The notes beneath the pieces are model-generated. The model was given only the letters and a program-made list of their open reading frames with translations, did not search any database and had not been told where the DNA came from. This document shows positions 1 through 8,721 of a DNA stretch of 14,215 nt, one piece after another. The stretch lies in contig NW_003132379.1 in NCBI RefSeq assembly GCF_000003605.2, positions 2,151 to 16,365 on the forward strand. Direction: 5' to 3'. Every line of letters starts with the position of its first letter. The stretch's first letter is position 1. Source of the DNA: Saccoglossus kowalevskii (lineage: Eukaryota; Hemichordata; Enteropneusta; Harrimaniidae). The position numbers and the translations under genes were made by a program.

Positions 1-123
1 ATTTTTGCATTTGGTGGAGCACTTTCGGCGAGAGTCGGAAATCCGGAAACAGTCGACCGTTTCAGGATAGGTGGGCGTGGCTACAGCACGGGAAATATCT
101 CAAATTTACTTGGATACGAGTAA
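1..123 (+). CDS. C-terminal 40 codons of an unrecognised plus-strand gene (5' partial)
   Basis: Frame 1 is open from the first base to TAA at 121-123 and gives 40 residues, including FAFGGALSARVGNPETVDRF near the start and GYSTGNISNLLGYE at the end. The stretch is clearly GC- and CpG-richer than the AT-rich DNA after it, uses varied codons, and reads like a globular protein rich in Gly, Arg and Asn. It is followed by an AT-rich 3' UTR-like stretch with two AATAAA signals, as expected for the last coding exon of an animal gene. There is no start codon, so the gene enters from the left and its full length is unknown. I do not recognise the family and assign no function. An alternative is a chance open stretch, since 40 codons is short; codon make-up and position before polyadenylation signals favour a real exon. 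A donor-like GTGGGC at 71-76 lies inside the frame but is not needed. Confidence 0.55.
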   Translation: MFAFGGALSARVGNPETVDRFRIGGRGYSTGNISNLLGYE

Positions 124-551
124 TCATTTTCAGCAAAAAAATCAATAATTGCCCATTTCAGTGGGGCACAGATCTAAAATGGGAAGCGTGTGGGTGGGCA
201 TTGCACAGGCACTTTAACAACCAGAATTCACCAAGGCCCTCAAAATCCTAATGAATTGAGAAATGATTTGTATTAATCACCTAATTGGTGATGTGATATG
301 GTACATGGTACTAGAGTGGTTAGTGTACAGTGTCTTTTCACTTACCTCCATTATATAATCTGGCACAGATTTCATGAATTATTTACTATTTTATTATTTA
401 ATTATAGAGTAAGCTGGGTTTGCATATCAATAAATCATAATGTTAAACATATATTATTATTCTTAGAAGGCCGTGGGGGAAATATTCAAATGCACATGAA
501 ATGCAAGAATTTGTCGGTTCATTTACAAAACTATCAATTTTAAATAATAAA
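124..551 (+). other. Probable 3' UTR of the left-edge gene, with two AATAAA signals
   Basis: This is AT-rich DNA directly after the stop codon. AATAAA hexamers lie at 429-434 and 546-551, so the transcript could end near 450 or near 570. No conserved coding frame is visible. The 81-codon open frame at 298-543 has low-complexity, AT-driven composition and looks accidental. The UTR assignment follows from the upstream coding call; the hexamers are seen directly. Confidence 0.4.
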
Positions 552-646
552 ATTTTAACCAATATAACATTGACAATACAAGTCACTTATTATTTGTTTA
601 CAAACAATTACAAAATTTTGTAGCAGTAAAAATTTATTATGGGTGT

Positions 647-1138
647 TTCCATGTCACATTATGTACAATGTCAACATGATGCACAGTATCGTGATTCCGT
701 GTCACATTATGTACAATGTCAACATGATGCACAGTATCATCGTGATTCCGTGTCACATTATGTACAATGTCAACATGATGCACAGTATCATCGTGATTTC
801 GTGTCACATTATGTACAATGTCAGCATGATGCACAGTATCATCGTGATTCCGTGTCACATTATGTACAATGTCAACATGATGCACAGTATCATCGTGATT
901 CCGTGTCACATTATGTACAATGTCAACATGATGCACAGTATCATCGTGATTCCGTGTCACATTATGTACAATGTCAACATGATGCACAGTATCATCGTGA
1001 TTCCGTGTAACATTATGTACAATGTCAACATGATGCACAGTATCATCGTGATTCCGTGTTACATTATGTACAATGTCAACATGATGCACAGTATCATTGT
1101 GATTCTGTGTAACATTATGTACAATGTCAATATGAAGC
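647..1138. repeat. 51-bp minisatellite, about 9.5 units, each a likely trimer of a 17-bp subunit
   Basis: Units start at 647, 695, 746, 797, 848, 899, 950, 1001, 1052 and 1103. The first is 48 bp (it lacks ATC), the next eight are exactly 51 bp, and the last runs into the following array. Divergence is low: CAC becomes AAC or TAC in the last three units, and there are single changes at about 798 and 823. The unit splits into three 17-mers that resemble each other: AGTATCATCGTGATTCC, GTGTCACATTATGTACA and ATGTCAACATGATGCAC. All carry a TxTCA core, and at least two carry a TGAT core. Because every unit is a multiple of three, three of the six frames stay open through the array and create long periodic open frames with 17-residue repeats on both strands. 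I see no start context, splice sites or flanking coding sequence, so I do not call a protein. Confidence 0.95.
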
Positions 1139-1435
1139 AGTCTCCATGTGCTTCTGCTCCAATGTGATGTAGACTCAACGTGATGCGGCCTCCAAGTGAT
1201 TCAGTGTCAATGTGATGCAGTCTCCATGTGATTCAGTGTCAATGTGATGCAGTCTCCATGTGATTCAGTGTCAATGTGATTCAGTGTCAATGTGATGCAG
1301 TATCCACTTAATACTGTTTCAACTATATGTAATACCTACGTAATGAAGGGTCAATGCACAGTTTCTACATAACCCATGTAGTGTCAATGTGATGGTGCAG
1401 TGTAAATATGACATGTAGTCTTAATATGATGTTGC
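1139..1435. repeat. 16-bp minisatellite related to the adjacent 51-bp array, decaying rightward
   Basis: Monomers of exactly 16 bp start at 1139, 1155, 1171, 1187, 1203, 1219, 1235, 1251, 1267, 1283, 1299, 1315 and 1331. Two types alternate between 1203 and 1266: AGTGTCAATGTGATGC and AGTCTCCATGTGATTC. From 1299 the copies lose identity, and scattered relatives (TGTCAATGTGATG near 1382) continue to about 1435. The monomer matches subunits of the 51-mer to the left (TGTCAACATGATGCAC), and the last 51-bp unit ends with 16-bp spacing, so both arrays appear to be one locus with a higher-order amplified end and an older monomeric end. Confidence 0.9.
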
Positions 1436-2135
1436 CGTGTGTGCGTGTGTGACATACAGGCTTCATTTCAATTATATAACATTCTATGACGTAATATAAG
1501 ATTGCAAGGAGTGAAGGAGAATGCGTACACATGAGATCATACATTTATTTGACAGTACTTGTACATCAAAAACAGTCATACACATAACACAACAGAGGTG
1601 GCTACACCACACAAACTAAAAGGAGATGAAATTGAGCAGAAACAAATTATAGGATACTGAGAAAATTTGTATCAATGGTTACCAGCCTTTGTGGTGGTGA
1701 TACAGACATGAGGTCACCAAGTCATTGACAACACTGAGGTTGTCATAGCAATACTTTATTCCAGGTAGACTATAATGTATATAAAGTACATGTATGGCAT
1801 ACTCCTAGGGCTCAATCATCAACATACCGTACTACTCACTTCAGAATGCTTCCCCAATATATCATACCAATATTCTTCCAAATTGTCTTTTAAGTTGATT
1901 CTAAAATAGTTATTTAAATAAAATTGTCTATTGTCCACTCATATTTTATGAAATTCAAGGAAGTTGACACAAGGTCACGTCACATCATTATTGAATATTC
2001 AATTCTGTATTCATATTCAGTATAGAAAAATTTATGTATATACTGGGTTTTTTTTTTAATTATTCTACTTTAAAATTGTTATTATAATTGCAAAATTTAA
2101 TTTTGATTTTACTTTTTTTTTCATTCTGACAACCA
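1436..2135. other. AT-rich non-coding stretch; no gene seen
   Basis: No open frame with coding character or splice-flanked exon is visible on either strand. Complements of AATAAA (TTTATT) at 1543-1548 and near 1753 could serve a minus-strand transcript, but no coding sequence supports one. Runs of T occur near 2048-2058 and 2112-2120. Confidence 0.6.
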
Positions 2136-2182
2136 ACCTAAATTAAAGAAAGCTTAGAAAAAACTCCTGTGTGCTGAAGGTA
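2136..2182. repeat. 47-bp dispersed block, copy 1 (partner at 5645-5691)
   Basis: This block aligns without gaps to 5645-5691 in the same orientation with 41 of 47 bases identical. The core AAGCTTAGAAAAAA and CCTGTGTGCTGAA are shared. Each copy lies upstream of one of the two 150-bp repeat clusters, which suggests both belong to one composite element. Flanking sequence does not align by eye. Confidence 0.7.
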
Positions 2183-2379
2183 TTGGAGGCATGAAGTTAG
2201 CACATGTGCTTATATTAGAGCAAGTACATCATTTAAAAATATAACTGCAAGCAATGATCTGGGGAGAAGGGTTCAAGTAGCTATAGTTTAACAATTTTAA
2301 ATATGTAATGAAATAATTACCATATATGACTTGATATTTGGTCATATATCTTGTCAGACAAAATTATAGCACCAGTTGC

Positions 2380-3084
2380 ATGTCCCCTATCAGCAACATT
2401 GCTTATATCACATTGATTTCAACCCCAAACACATTATCCTAGGGCATCTATGTACCACATTTCATCAAAATCTGTTGAATGTACTTGAGAAACATATGAA
2501 AATGCTTAAAATGTGCTAATCAATATGCAAATTGCATTATTAATATGCATAGATTTTTAACCCAAAACTAATCAGGCCTGTGAATAGTCATGGAGCATCT
2601 ATGTACCAAGTTTCATTGAAATGTAATGATTGGTATTTGAAATATTAGCGAGAAGACCAAAAAATTTACTAATTATGCAAATTATGTAATTAATCTGCAT
2701 TGTCTTATGACATCTATGTACCAAGTTTCATTGTAATGTGATGATTAGTACTTGAGATATCAGTAGAAACGTCGAACATTGACAATTCATTATGCAAATT
2801 AGGTAATCAATATGCAACTTAATGCAAGGGATTTCTACCAAAATCTAATTAAGTCTGCGCATTGTCCAGAGCATCTATGTACCAGGCTTCATCAAAATCC
2901 AATTAGTGGTTCTTTAGATATCAGTGGAACAGCTAAAAATCAGCTAATTATCATGCAAATTAGGTAATTAGTAAGCATGGATTTTAACCAAAACCTAATC
3001 AAATCTGCATATTAGCCCAGAGCATCTATGCATCAAGTTTCATCAAAAACCAACATATGGTTCTTGAGATATTAGTGGAACAGA
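2380..3084. repeat. Cluster 1 of a roughly 150-bp tandem repeat containing ATGCAAAT octamers
   Basis: Diverged units are marked by GCATCTATGTACCAAGTTTC-like boxes at about 2444, 2595, 2710, 2871 and 3022, spaced 151, 115, 161 and 151 bp. Each unit runs: the GCATCTATG box, TTTCATCAAAATCC or a variant, TTGAGATATCAGTGGAACAG, an AATTATGCAAATTAGGTAAT box, then TTTTAACCCAAAACTAAT. Perfect ATGCAAAT octamers lie at 2525, 2675, 2792 and 2953. Units of the same types recur in the same order at 6270-6830. No protein is encoded. It looks like an old non-autonomous repeat element or satellite fragment. The octamer matches the POU-factor consensus, but in an AT-rich repeat this need not be functional. Confidence 0.85.
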
Positions 3085-3085
3085 G

Positions 3086-3119
<34 letters not shown>

Positions 3120-3131
3120 ATACAGACACAC
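3085..3131. repeat. (AC)n microsatellite at the end of repeat cluster 1
   Basis: A nearly pure AC dinucleotide run starts at 3086 and becomes interrupted (TACACATACAGACACAC) after about 3114. It follows directly on the last GTGGAACAG box of the 150-bp repeat, so it is probably the simple-repeat tail of that element and not an independent locus. Confidence 0.95.
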
Positions 3132-3142
3132 TATTTGCAAAG

Positions 3143-3172
3143 ACTCCCATTGTGTGCTTCACACGCGGGAGT
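3143..3172. repeat. Terminal hairpin after the (AC)n tract
   Basis: ACTCCC (3143-3148) pairs with GGGAGT (3167-3172). Inside it GTGTG (3152-3156) pairs with CACAC (3160-3164) around a CTT loop. The sides are separated by a small asymmetric bulge. It sits 12 bp beyond the AC tract and is followed by a run of A, and may mark the end of the repeat element. Confidence 0.6.
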
Positions 3173-3623
3173 AAAAAAATGTGACAATGCATACATTTTT
3201 CAACTGGCCTTTTTACAACAACCATGAACATGAATATATTTCTCTTATAAAGACATCCTGAAAGTACCCGTACAGTGTATAGCTAAGCAGAATCCAAGAA
3301 ACAAATTCACCTCGCAGATATAATTAACATACATGTACCTTTAAATAGTCCCAGTACATGTAGGTCTAATGTGTTAAATTTCAATAAACTGGCTCAGCAT
3401 TTTGTTTAGGAGTACACATTGTTGGGCAGATGATAACTACTACTAATCTCACAAAAGCTTGTGTCACAGACAGTGGAACACACTCATGTATTTAATATGT
3501 GTGGGAGTATAAACAAGAAGACATCGTCGTCATCGCACTACAATTGCCAGTAGCGACCACAGATACGCAGCGAATCCAAGTTATTTTACAAAATATAAAC
3601 CACCACATCATCACTCCCCTGAA
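3173..3623. other. Non-coding stretch between repeats
   Basis: No convincing exon is seen. A 35-40 codon open frame on the plus strand around 3520-3635 lacks a start codon and a good acceptor and has no recognisable motif. Confidence 0.5.
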
Positions 3624-3717
3624 TATAAGACATGATGGTAGAGGTTTCAGTTATGCATCAACGTTTAGTTTATAAGACATGATGGTAGAGGTTTCAGTTA
3701 TGCATCAACGTTTAGTT
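3624..3717. repeat. Perfect 47-bp tandem duplication
   Basis: 3624-3670 and 3671-3717 are identical over all 47 bp, beginning TATAAGACATGATGG and ending ACGTTTAGTT. The next bases (TAT) also continue the period. With no mismatch between copies, the duplication looks recent or polymorphic, or could be an assembly artefact. Confidence 0.97.
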
Positions 3718-5644
3718 TATCAACCGAATAAACTGAGCAACAGTAAAATCATGATTAATTGGGTGACAAAGGGTCATTAATGAATGTCTGCTATCGAATC
3801 CATTATATGAATATGACCCCAATTTACACAAATTAATATTCATTTTTGCCCTGAAATTTTCCAATATTTAGCACTTCATATTGAAATTTGGTCAGAACAT
3901 GATAGATATCAGAAAGACTAACATTTTATTACAATATTTTGATAAACTCAGTCATTTCCATGGTAATGAGTAAAGAGTGATGTTTACTGTTTTATATGGC
4001 AAACAAAAATTTTTTGAGGATGAAGAAATACATGTAGTTTATACAAGCATGTGATATATCAGTATCCTTACAGGGTAGGAAGTGCATAATTTAGCAACCA
4101 GGTCAATTTCAAAAAATGTTTCAGCAATATGGGTTATTATTTCCAAAAGATGCAACTGTTTGAAAACAAGAATCATGTATAAAAATCAAATTTACATATG
4201 TATGAACATATTCACTGGGTAGCACAAGTGTTTCTACATGGTTAAATTTCAAATGAAAACTTTTTTTTTTTACAGAAATTCTGGGTTTCTGGGTCAATAC
4301 CCATTTGAAGCTTGTAATCAGTCTATCCGACTGCACTATAACATAGTGACTGTACATTCCCTGCTTTTGATTTCACTAATTTGTCATCAGATAGAGTTGT
4401 TTTTAACTTGAATAATAGGGTCACACTATAGGAACACAACAAAAGCATAAGCTATTCCAAGACTGAGTTGTAAAGGCTTTTTAACATTGCACTGGGTGAT
4501 GACAATTTATCAGTTGAATGCCTAAATATCAGTTACCAATTTTTAAAAGGTGAATTATTTTTTTAAATATGGCAGGATAGTGTTACTAGCAAACCATGGT
4601 GAAAAGAAAAGTTGCAAAACTGAGATAATGAAGCAATTTCAATAGAATTGGTGACCTGGCTAAAATACCTATTGTTGAGTTTATAACCAGTGATCTTGAC
4701 AACATAAAGAGAGAAATGGTTTGCCAGACTGAGCAAAAATCAAGACAGAATTCATGGATACGAAATACCATGGTAATCTGTGAGGCATGACCTACTTAAA
4801 TCAATAATGAAATGAGACAAAAGGTCACAGCAGTAGTCACATGATGTGACATCATTTACACAAGCATTTCAAACTAAAATCACAGATTATATTCAGATTA
4901 TTTTCTACAATGCCAAAATTAATTTTATACAGTATTTTTAAGAGTCGCGTAAAATTTTTCCTTGGAAATTAATTAGCATATGTCTGGGGTAATTCCTTGT
5001 AAATGCCACTAGGTCAACAAAACAGGGACGTTTATCATCATTATTCATGGACAGGAATCAACAACTACATGTAATATCAAGGCACTTCATTTGGCCGTGC
5101 GACAAGACACGTATATTTCAAACAGATTAAATGTAACAGTGTAGCTTTTGCACCTTGACAATGAGGAATATCAATCTATTTCTCTATTCTATGTGGAAAT
5201 CAAAGAACAGAAATGAGGAACAAAGTTTTTTTTTTTATTTGACCTTATCAGTAAACCCCATTAATCATAAATCTATTGAAGACACTCTATCATTTCTGAA
5301 CATCAGAGGAGGCATAATTAATTCAGGTGGATCCTATATTTGTATTGACACTTTATACGTACAATCAGTAAAATATTCATTTTCCATAGCATGAATACAG
5401 CCTGTTAAATACTTATTGACATTGCAATTATTAAGAGTAACATAGACAACAATACATTGTAGACATGTTGCATAAAAGACATATTCAGAGATAGAAAATT
5501 TTCTTATTTATTTAGTAAGTTTTGAGCAAATTCACAAATTTTTCAGTTAAAAAACAAATGAATAATGAATGCAAGTACACTATTTAGTATTACGCTTACC
5601 GGTATAACAAGGTACAATGATATGAAATATTTCTCAACATACAA
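3718..5644. other. AT-rich non-coding stretch with small palindromes; no gene seen
   Basis: Both strands were read. Open frames at 4121-4357 (minus), 4586-4771 (minus) and 5155-5394 (plus) are short, AT-driven and lack motifs or splice-site support. Two overlapping odd palindromes lie at 4836-4850 (GTCACATGATGTGAC) and 4841-4855 (ATGATGTGACATCAT). A GGTCACAGCAGTAG motif at about 4823 resembles GGTCACAGGCAGTAG at 8720. Confidence 0.6.
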
Positions 5645-5691
5645 ATCCAAATCAAAGCAAGCTTAGAAAAAAATCCTGTGTGCTGAAAGTA
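5645..5691. repeat. 47-bp dispersed block, copy 2 (partner at 2136-2182)
   Basis: Aligns to 2136-2182 in direct orientation, 41 of 47 identical, with mismatches at block positions 2, 4, 9, 14, 29 and 44. It lies about 0.6 kb before repeat cluster 2, whereas copy 1 lies about 0.3 kb before cluster 1. Confidence 0.7.
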
Positions 5692-6110
5692 CCAGGTAAT
5701 ACTTAGCCTTCCAAATAAGACAATTGTCAACTAATATTTGTCTGCTATTTAAGATGTACATTTACAACATGAAAACAACAATGCCAGTCACATTATTGAA
5801 ATTTATCATACTTACAGAAAATACATTTGATTTTATATCTGTCGTTTTCAGTCTTATTAATTCTAGAGCGCAAATTCAATTTAAATCTTATTTTTTGAGA
5901 TATCAGAAATTGACTAAAAATAATAAAATAATCAATATGCAAGTTTTTCATTATCAATAATGTTGATGGATGTATATACGGTAATTCCCAAACAAATTGA
6001 ATTGTTGTATTGTCTTAATTTATGTAACAAACTTCATGAAATAATTTGATAGGTAAATAAGATATTGATGAAAAAGCTGAAACCTGACTAATTACTGTAA
6101 AAGGATTAAT
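5692..6110. other. AT-rich non-coding stretch; no gene seen
   Basis: The 78-codon open frame at 5724-5960 is made of AT-rich codons (I, K, N, F) with no motif and no start or splice context that stands out. No other feature is visible. Confidence 0.5.
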
Positions 6111-6179
6111 TATTCAATGGGTTTTAATTTTGCTTATTTCGCTGACTGGAAAATGCGCTAAATTAAAACCCAGTGAATA
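6111..6179. repeat. Long near-perfect foldback, MITE-like
   Basis: 6111-6130 pairs with 6160-6179 at 19 of 20 positions (only A6117 against G6173 fails). The perfect core is TGGGTTTTAATTT against AAATTAAAACCCA. Pairing resumes inside (GC at 6132-6133 with 6157-6158, ATTT at 6136-6139 with AAAT at 6151-6154), leaving a loop of about 11 bases. A related motif, GTGAATATAAAACCCA, recurs just downstream near 6222. This is typical of a small foldback or MITE fragment. I did not find a clear target-site duplication. Confidence 0.8.
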
Positions 6180-6269
6180 TGTAAAATTTAGCATAGAACA
6201 CATTATCTAAATGATAAAACCGTGAATATAAAACCCACTGATTATGCCTGAAATTGAGTGAAAATTAGT

Positions 6270-6830
6270 CATTTTACATTATTATGCAAATCAGGTAATT
6301 AATATGTACAGATTTTAATGTAAAACTAATAAGATCTGTGCCATGTAACACACCATCAATGTACCAAGTTTCATTAAAATGTGATTTGAACTTAGGTAAC
6401 TAATATGCACAGATTATTTATTCAAAACTAATTAGATCTGAGCATAGTCCTAGAGCATATATTTCATAGAAATGTAATGATTAGAAATTGAAATATCCGC
6501 GAAAAAGCCAAAAATGTACTAATTATGCAAATTAGGTAATTAATATAAACAGATATTAACCCAAAACTTCTATGCATTGTTCTATGACATCTATGTAGTA
6601 AGTTTCATTGTAATGTGATGATTATTACTTGAGTGGAAAATAGACTAATCACTATGCAAATTAGGTAATTAATAAGCATGGATGTTTACCCATAACTAAT
6701 TGTCCCAATTGTCACATTGTCCCGAATTTCATCAAAATCCAATAAGTGGTTATTTAGATAACAGTAGAACAGTCTTGCAACAGCTAAAAATTAGCCAATT
6801 ATCATTGCAAATTAAGTAATTAATGTGGGG
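6270..6830. repeat. Cluster 2 of the roughly 150-bp repeat, same unit order as cluster 1
   Basis: Unit boxes lie at about 6354, 6455, 6588 and 6710. Perfect ATGCAAAT octamers are at 6284, 6525 and 6654, with a degraded one (ATTGCAAATT) near 6804. The unit with AAATATCCGCGAAAAAGCC (about 6491) matches AAATATTAGCGAGAAGACC at 2641. The following unit with TTTCATTGTAATGTGATGAT matches 2710-2750, and the one with CATCAAAATCCAATAAGTGG matches 2890. The arrays are therefore paralogous copies of a multi-unit element, not independent expansions. This copy ends at a G run (about 6834) without the AC tract and hairpin. Confidence 0.8.
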
Positions 6831-8083
6831 GGGATTGAGAATAGGATTTCACACTAGTTCCTTACACAGTGCCTTGCACCCACCCAAGTCCCAGACATTC
6901 AGTAAAGCGGTTAATTTGAATAGTAGTGAGGTATTTGTAGGTTCTTAGAGAATGGCAAAATGGGTGATTAATGAGAAAATGAAAATTGAGTGTAAAATAA
7001 ACTGCAATAGTATACAACAATGGAAGCTATTTTGGTACTCATTACAGTCAAATTAAACATGAAGAAGACGAGATGATGTCATTGAAAAAAAACACAGCAT
7101 ACAATACAGATATCCCTATGATTCTTTGAATTGGTGTTCAAGAGAATCCAACATCATGCCAGCTAGCAACAGATGATACATTATGGAGAAATTACAACAC
7201 AAATGTTGTGACTCAGATGGCTTTGATATTTGCAGAGAAACTGTACTTTTAAAAAATCTACTAAAAAATTTATATAAATGTATAGATTTATTGGTAGATT
7301 GTCATTGGTGCTGCCAAGAAGGTACCTTCAGGTTAATAAGGTATATCATTTACATTATGCAGAGTTCTCCATAGGTATGGACAAGCAAGGTGATGTATTT
7401 CCATTACATTTTGAACAGTATAATTTTTTTTTCAATTGCTGGTGTATCATTTTTTATATTTTTTTTGTCACAATTTCTTTGTTTAAATTTGGACTGAATG
7501 GATATAATGTCTACAACATTTTGGAGAAAGCTAGAAAAGATTACTTACTATTTACTTAGCCAGTCAAAAGGTCAAAGGTTAATATAATTATAAGCATAGC
7601 ATAAAACTGGTATTAGCATAGTTTTACATAATAATTCATTTTACAATAAGTTTTCATCAGATACATATTTGGAATGTATTTTTATTGTTTAAGAGATTTG
7701 TTTGGAACTGTGAAAGATGTAATTTTATCGTTCAATAAATTTATGAATATATGTACATGTACATGACTGTGGTAGTTGTACCTTCTTGCCTTTCCTTTCA
7801 GAGATTTGTCATTAGCAACAACAGTGTAAAGCAATTCATTGTAGCAATTGTAATGATGTCGTCTGCTAAATGTTTAGTAGTGAGTGTTGTTGGATAGATT
7901 GTACGACCACACACTCTTATCCCGACTACCTAACAACCATCTGTTTAATTGTATACATTCATACTTCATTTTATCATTCTATTTCTGGTTATCATTCAAA
8001 ATAATTAATTAAAATAACTGAAATGTTTCCGGAATCTAGTGTGAGCTACTGTTTAACACCTCTGACGACAATGAGAATGATAG
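6831..8083. other. Non-coding stretch; no supported gene
   Basis: Open frames at 7183-7374 and 7278-7559 (plus) overlap each other, are AT-driven, and have no recognisable domain; the second has a Phe/Ile-rich segment that comes from a T-rich run. A direct repeat AGGTCA-A-AGGTTA at 7569-7581 resembles a DR1 nuclear-receptor site. A 14-bp palindrome ATGTACATGTACAT is at 7751-7764. Neither is proof of function. Confidence 0.5.
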
Positions 8084-8191
8084 AATGCTTTGGCAAAAAC
8101 AGGTGACAGATGCACTTTATGTGGTAGACAGTTTCATAAAGGTGGAGTTGCTTGTGAGAAAGCTCGTTTGAAACATTACAATATTATTTAA
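8084..8191 (+). other. Short open segment with a zinc-finger-like Cys/His pattern (possible gene or transposon fragment)
   Basis: Between stops at 8081-8083 and 8189-8191 the plus strand reads 35 residues including RCTLCGRQFHKGGVACEKA. The C-x2-C-G-R-x-F pattern followed by His and Cys recalls C2HC or C2H2 fingers (seen). It has no start codon, a poor acceptor (CAAAAACAG) before it, and only one candidate finger. It could be an exon end, a decayed transposon fragment, or chance. Confidence 0.2.
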
Positions 8192-8610
8192 AAAAAAGCT
8201 AAACATGTTTTTAACTTTGCATGGCCATGTACACATAACACATGATAAGATAGACATGTGTTTGTACTATGAAGGGCTACAACTGTTTACTTAAGTAATA
8301 CTAAAGTATTGATTAAGAAATACACATGTATTCATGTATATGGATGGCTTCAAGACCCATGTTTTCAACAAAATATCTGATACAGATACCAAGAGTAGAA
8401 TTATATTATTTGCTATAGATTTCAATTGCATAGTGGGTGGGGTTGAAATGCTTGTAATAAAACAACTACGCTTGGGAACCAGGCAATAAAAACATCAAAT
8501 TTATTTGTCTATTAAAACATTACTAAAGTGTTAAGCAGCATGTAAGTGAGAAAACAGATAAATACCGAGATACTTCAAATTACGATGACTAATACATAAA
8601 TTAGGGTGTA
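8192..8610. other. Non-coding stretch; no gene seen
   Basis: AT-rich on both strands with no long open frame, no repeat of note, and only a short palindrome CATGGCCATG at 8220-8229. Confidence 0.5.
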
Positions 8611-8623
8611 TTTATTGTTTATT
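8611..8623 (-). terminator. Two AATAAA polyadenylation signals on the minus strand
   Basis: TTTATT on the plus strand at 8611-8616 and 8618-8623 reads as AATAAA twice on the minus strand, about 100 bp after the stop codon of the candidate gene at 8722-9133. The spacing suits a short 3' UTR. The hexamers are seen; their use is inferred. Confidence 0.4.
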
Positions 8624-8721
8624 ATAGGTAGATTAACTTTGCAATGATTTAAATCTTAAAAAAACAAACAATTGAATTTGTTTACTATTTAAGCATACAT
8701 CTCATAAATCGCATAATGAGG

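Noticed and set aside
647-1138. CRISPR-like array
   Set aside because: The repeats are directly tandem with no unique spacers, and the context is animal nuclear DNA.
637-1167. Repetitive proteins of 123-174 residues encoded by the minisatellite on either strand
   Set aside because: The open frames arise from unit lengths divisible by three; no splice sites, flanking coding sequence or start context support translation.
3043-3231. Minus-strand frame with a Val-Cys repeat
   Set aside because: The repeat is simply the translation of the (AC)n microsatellite.
3520-3635. Plus-strand segment rich in Arg and His as an exon
   Set aside because: No start codon or pyrimidine-tract acceptor, and it runs into a tandem duplication.
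7137-7155. tRNA or SINE internal promoter (GTTCAAGAGAATCC, B-box-like)
   Set aside because: No A-box at proper spacing and no cloverleaf arms could be drawn.
7183-7559. Two overlapping plus-strand frames, one with a Phe/Ile-rich membrane-like segment
   Set aside because: The hydrophobic segment comes from a T-rich run, and composition matches the non-coding background.
7569-7581. DR1 nuclear-receptor site as a called regulatory element
   Set aside because: A single imperfect 13-bp match with no nearby promoter is expected by chance in a window this size.
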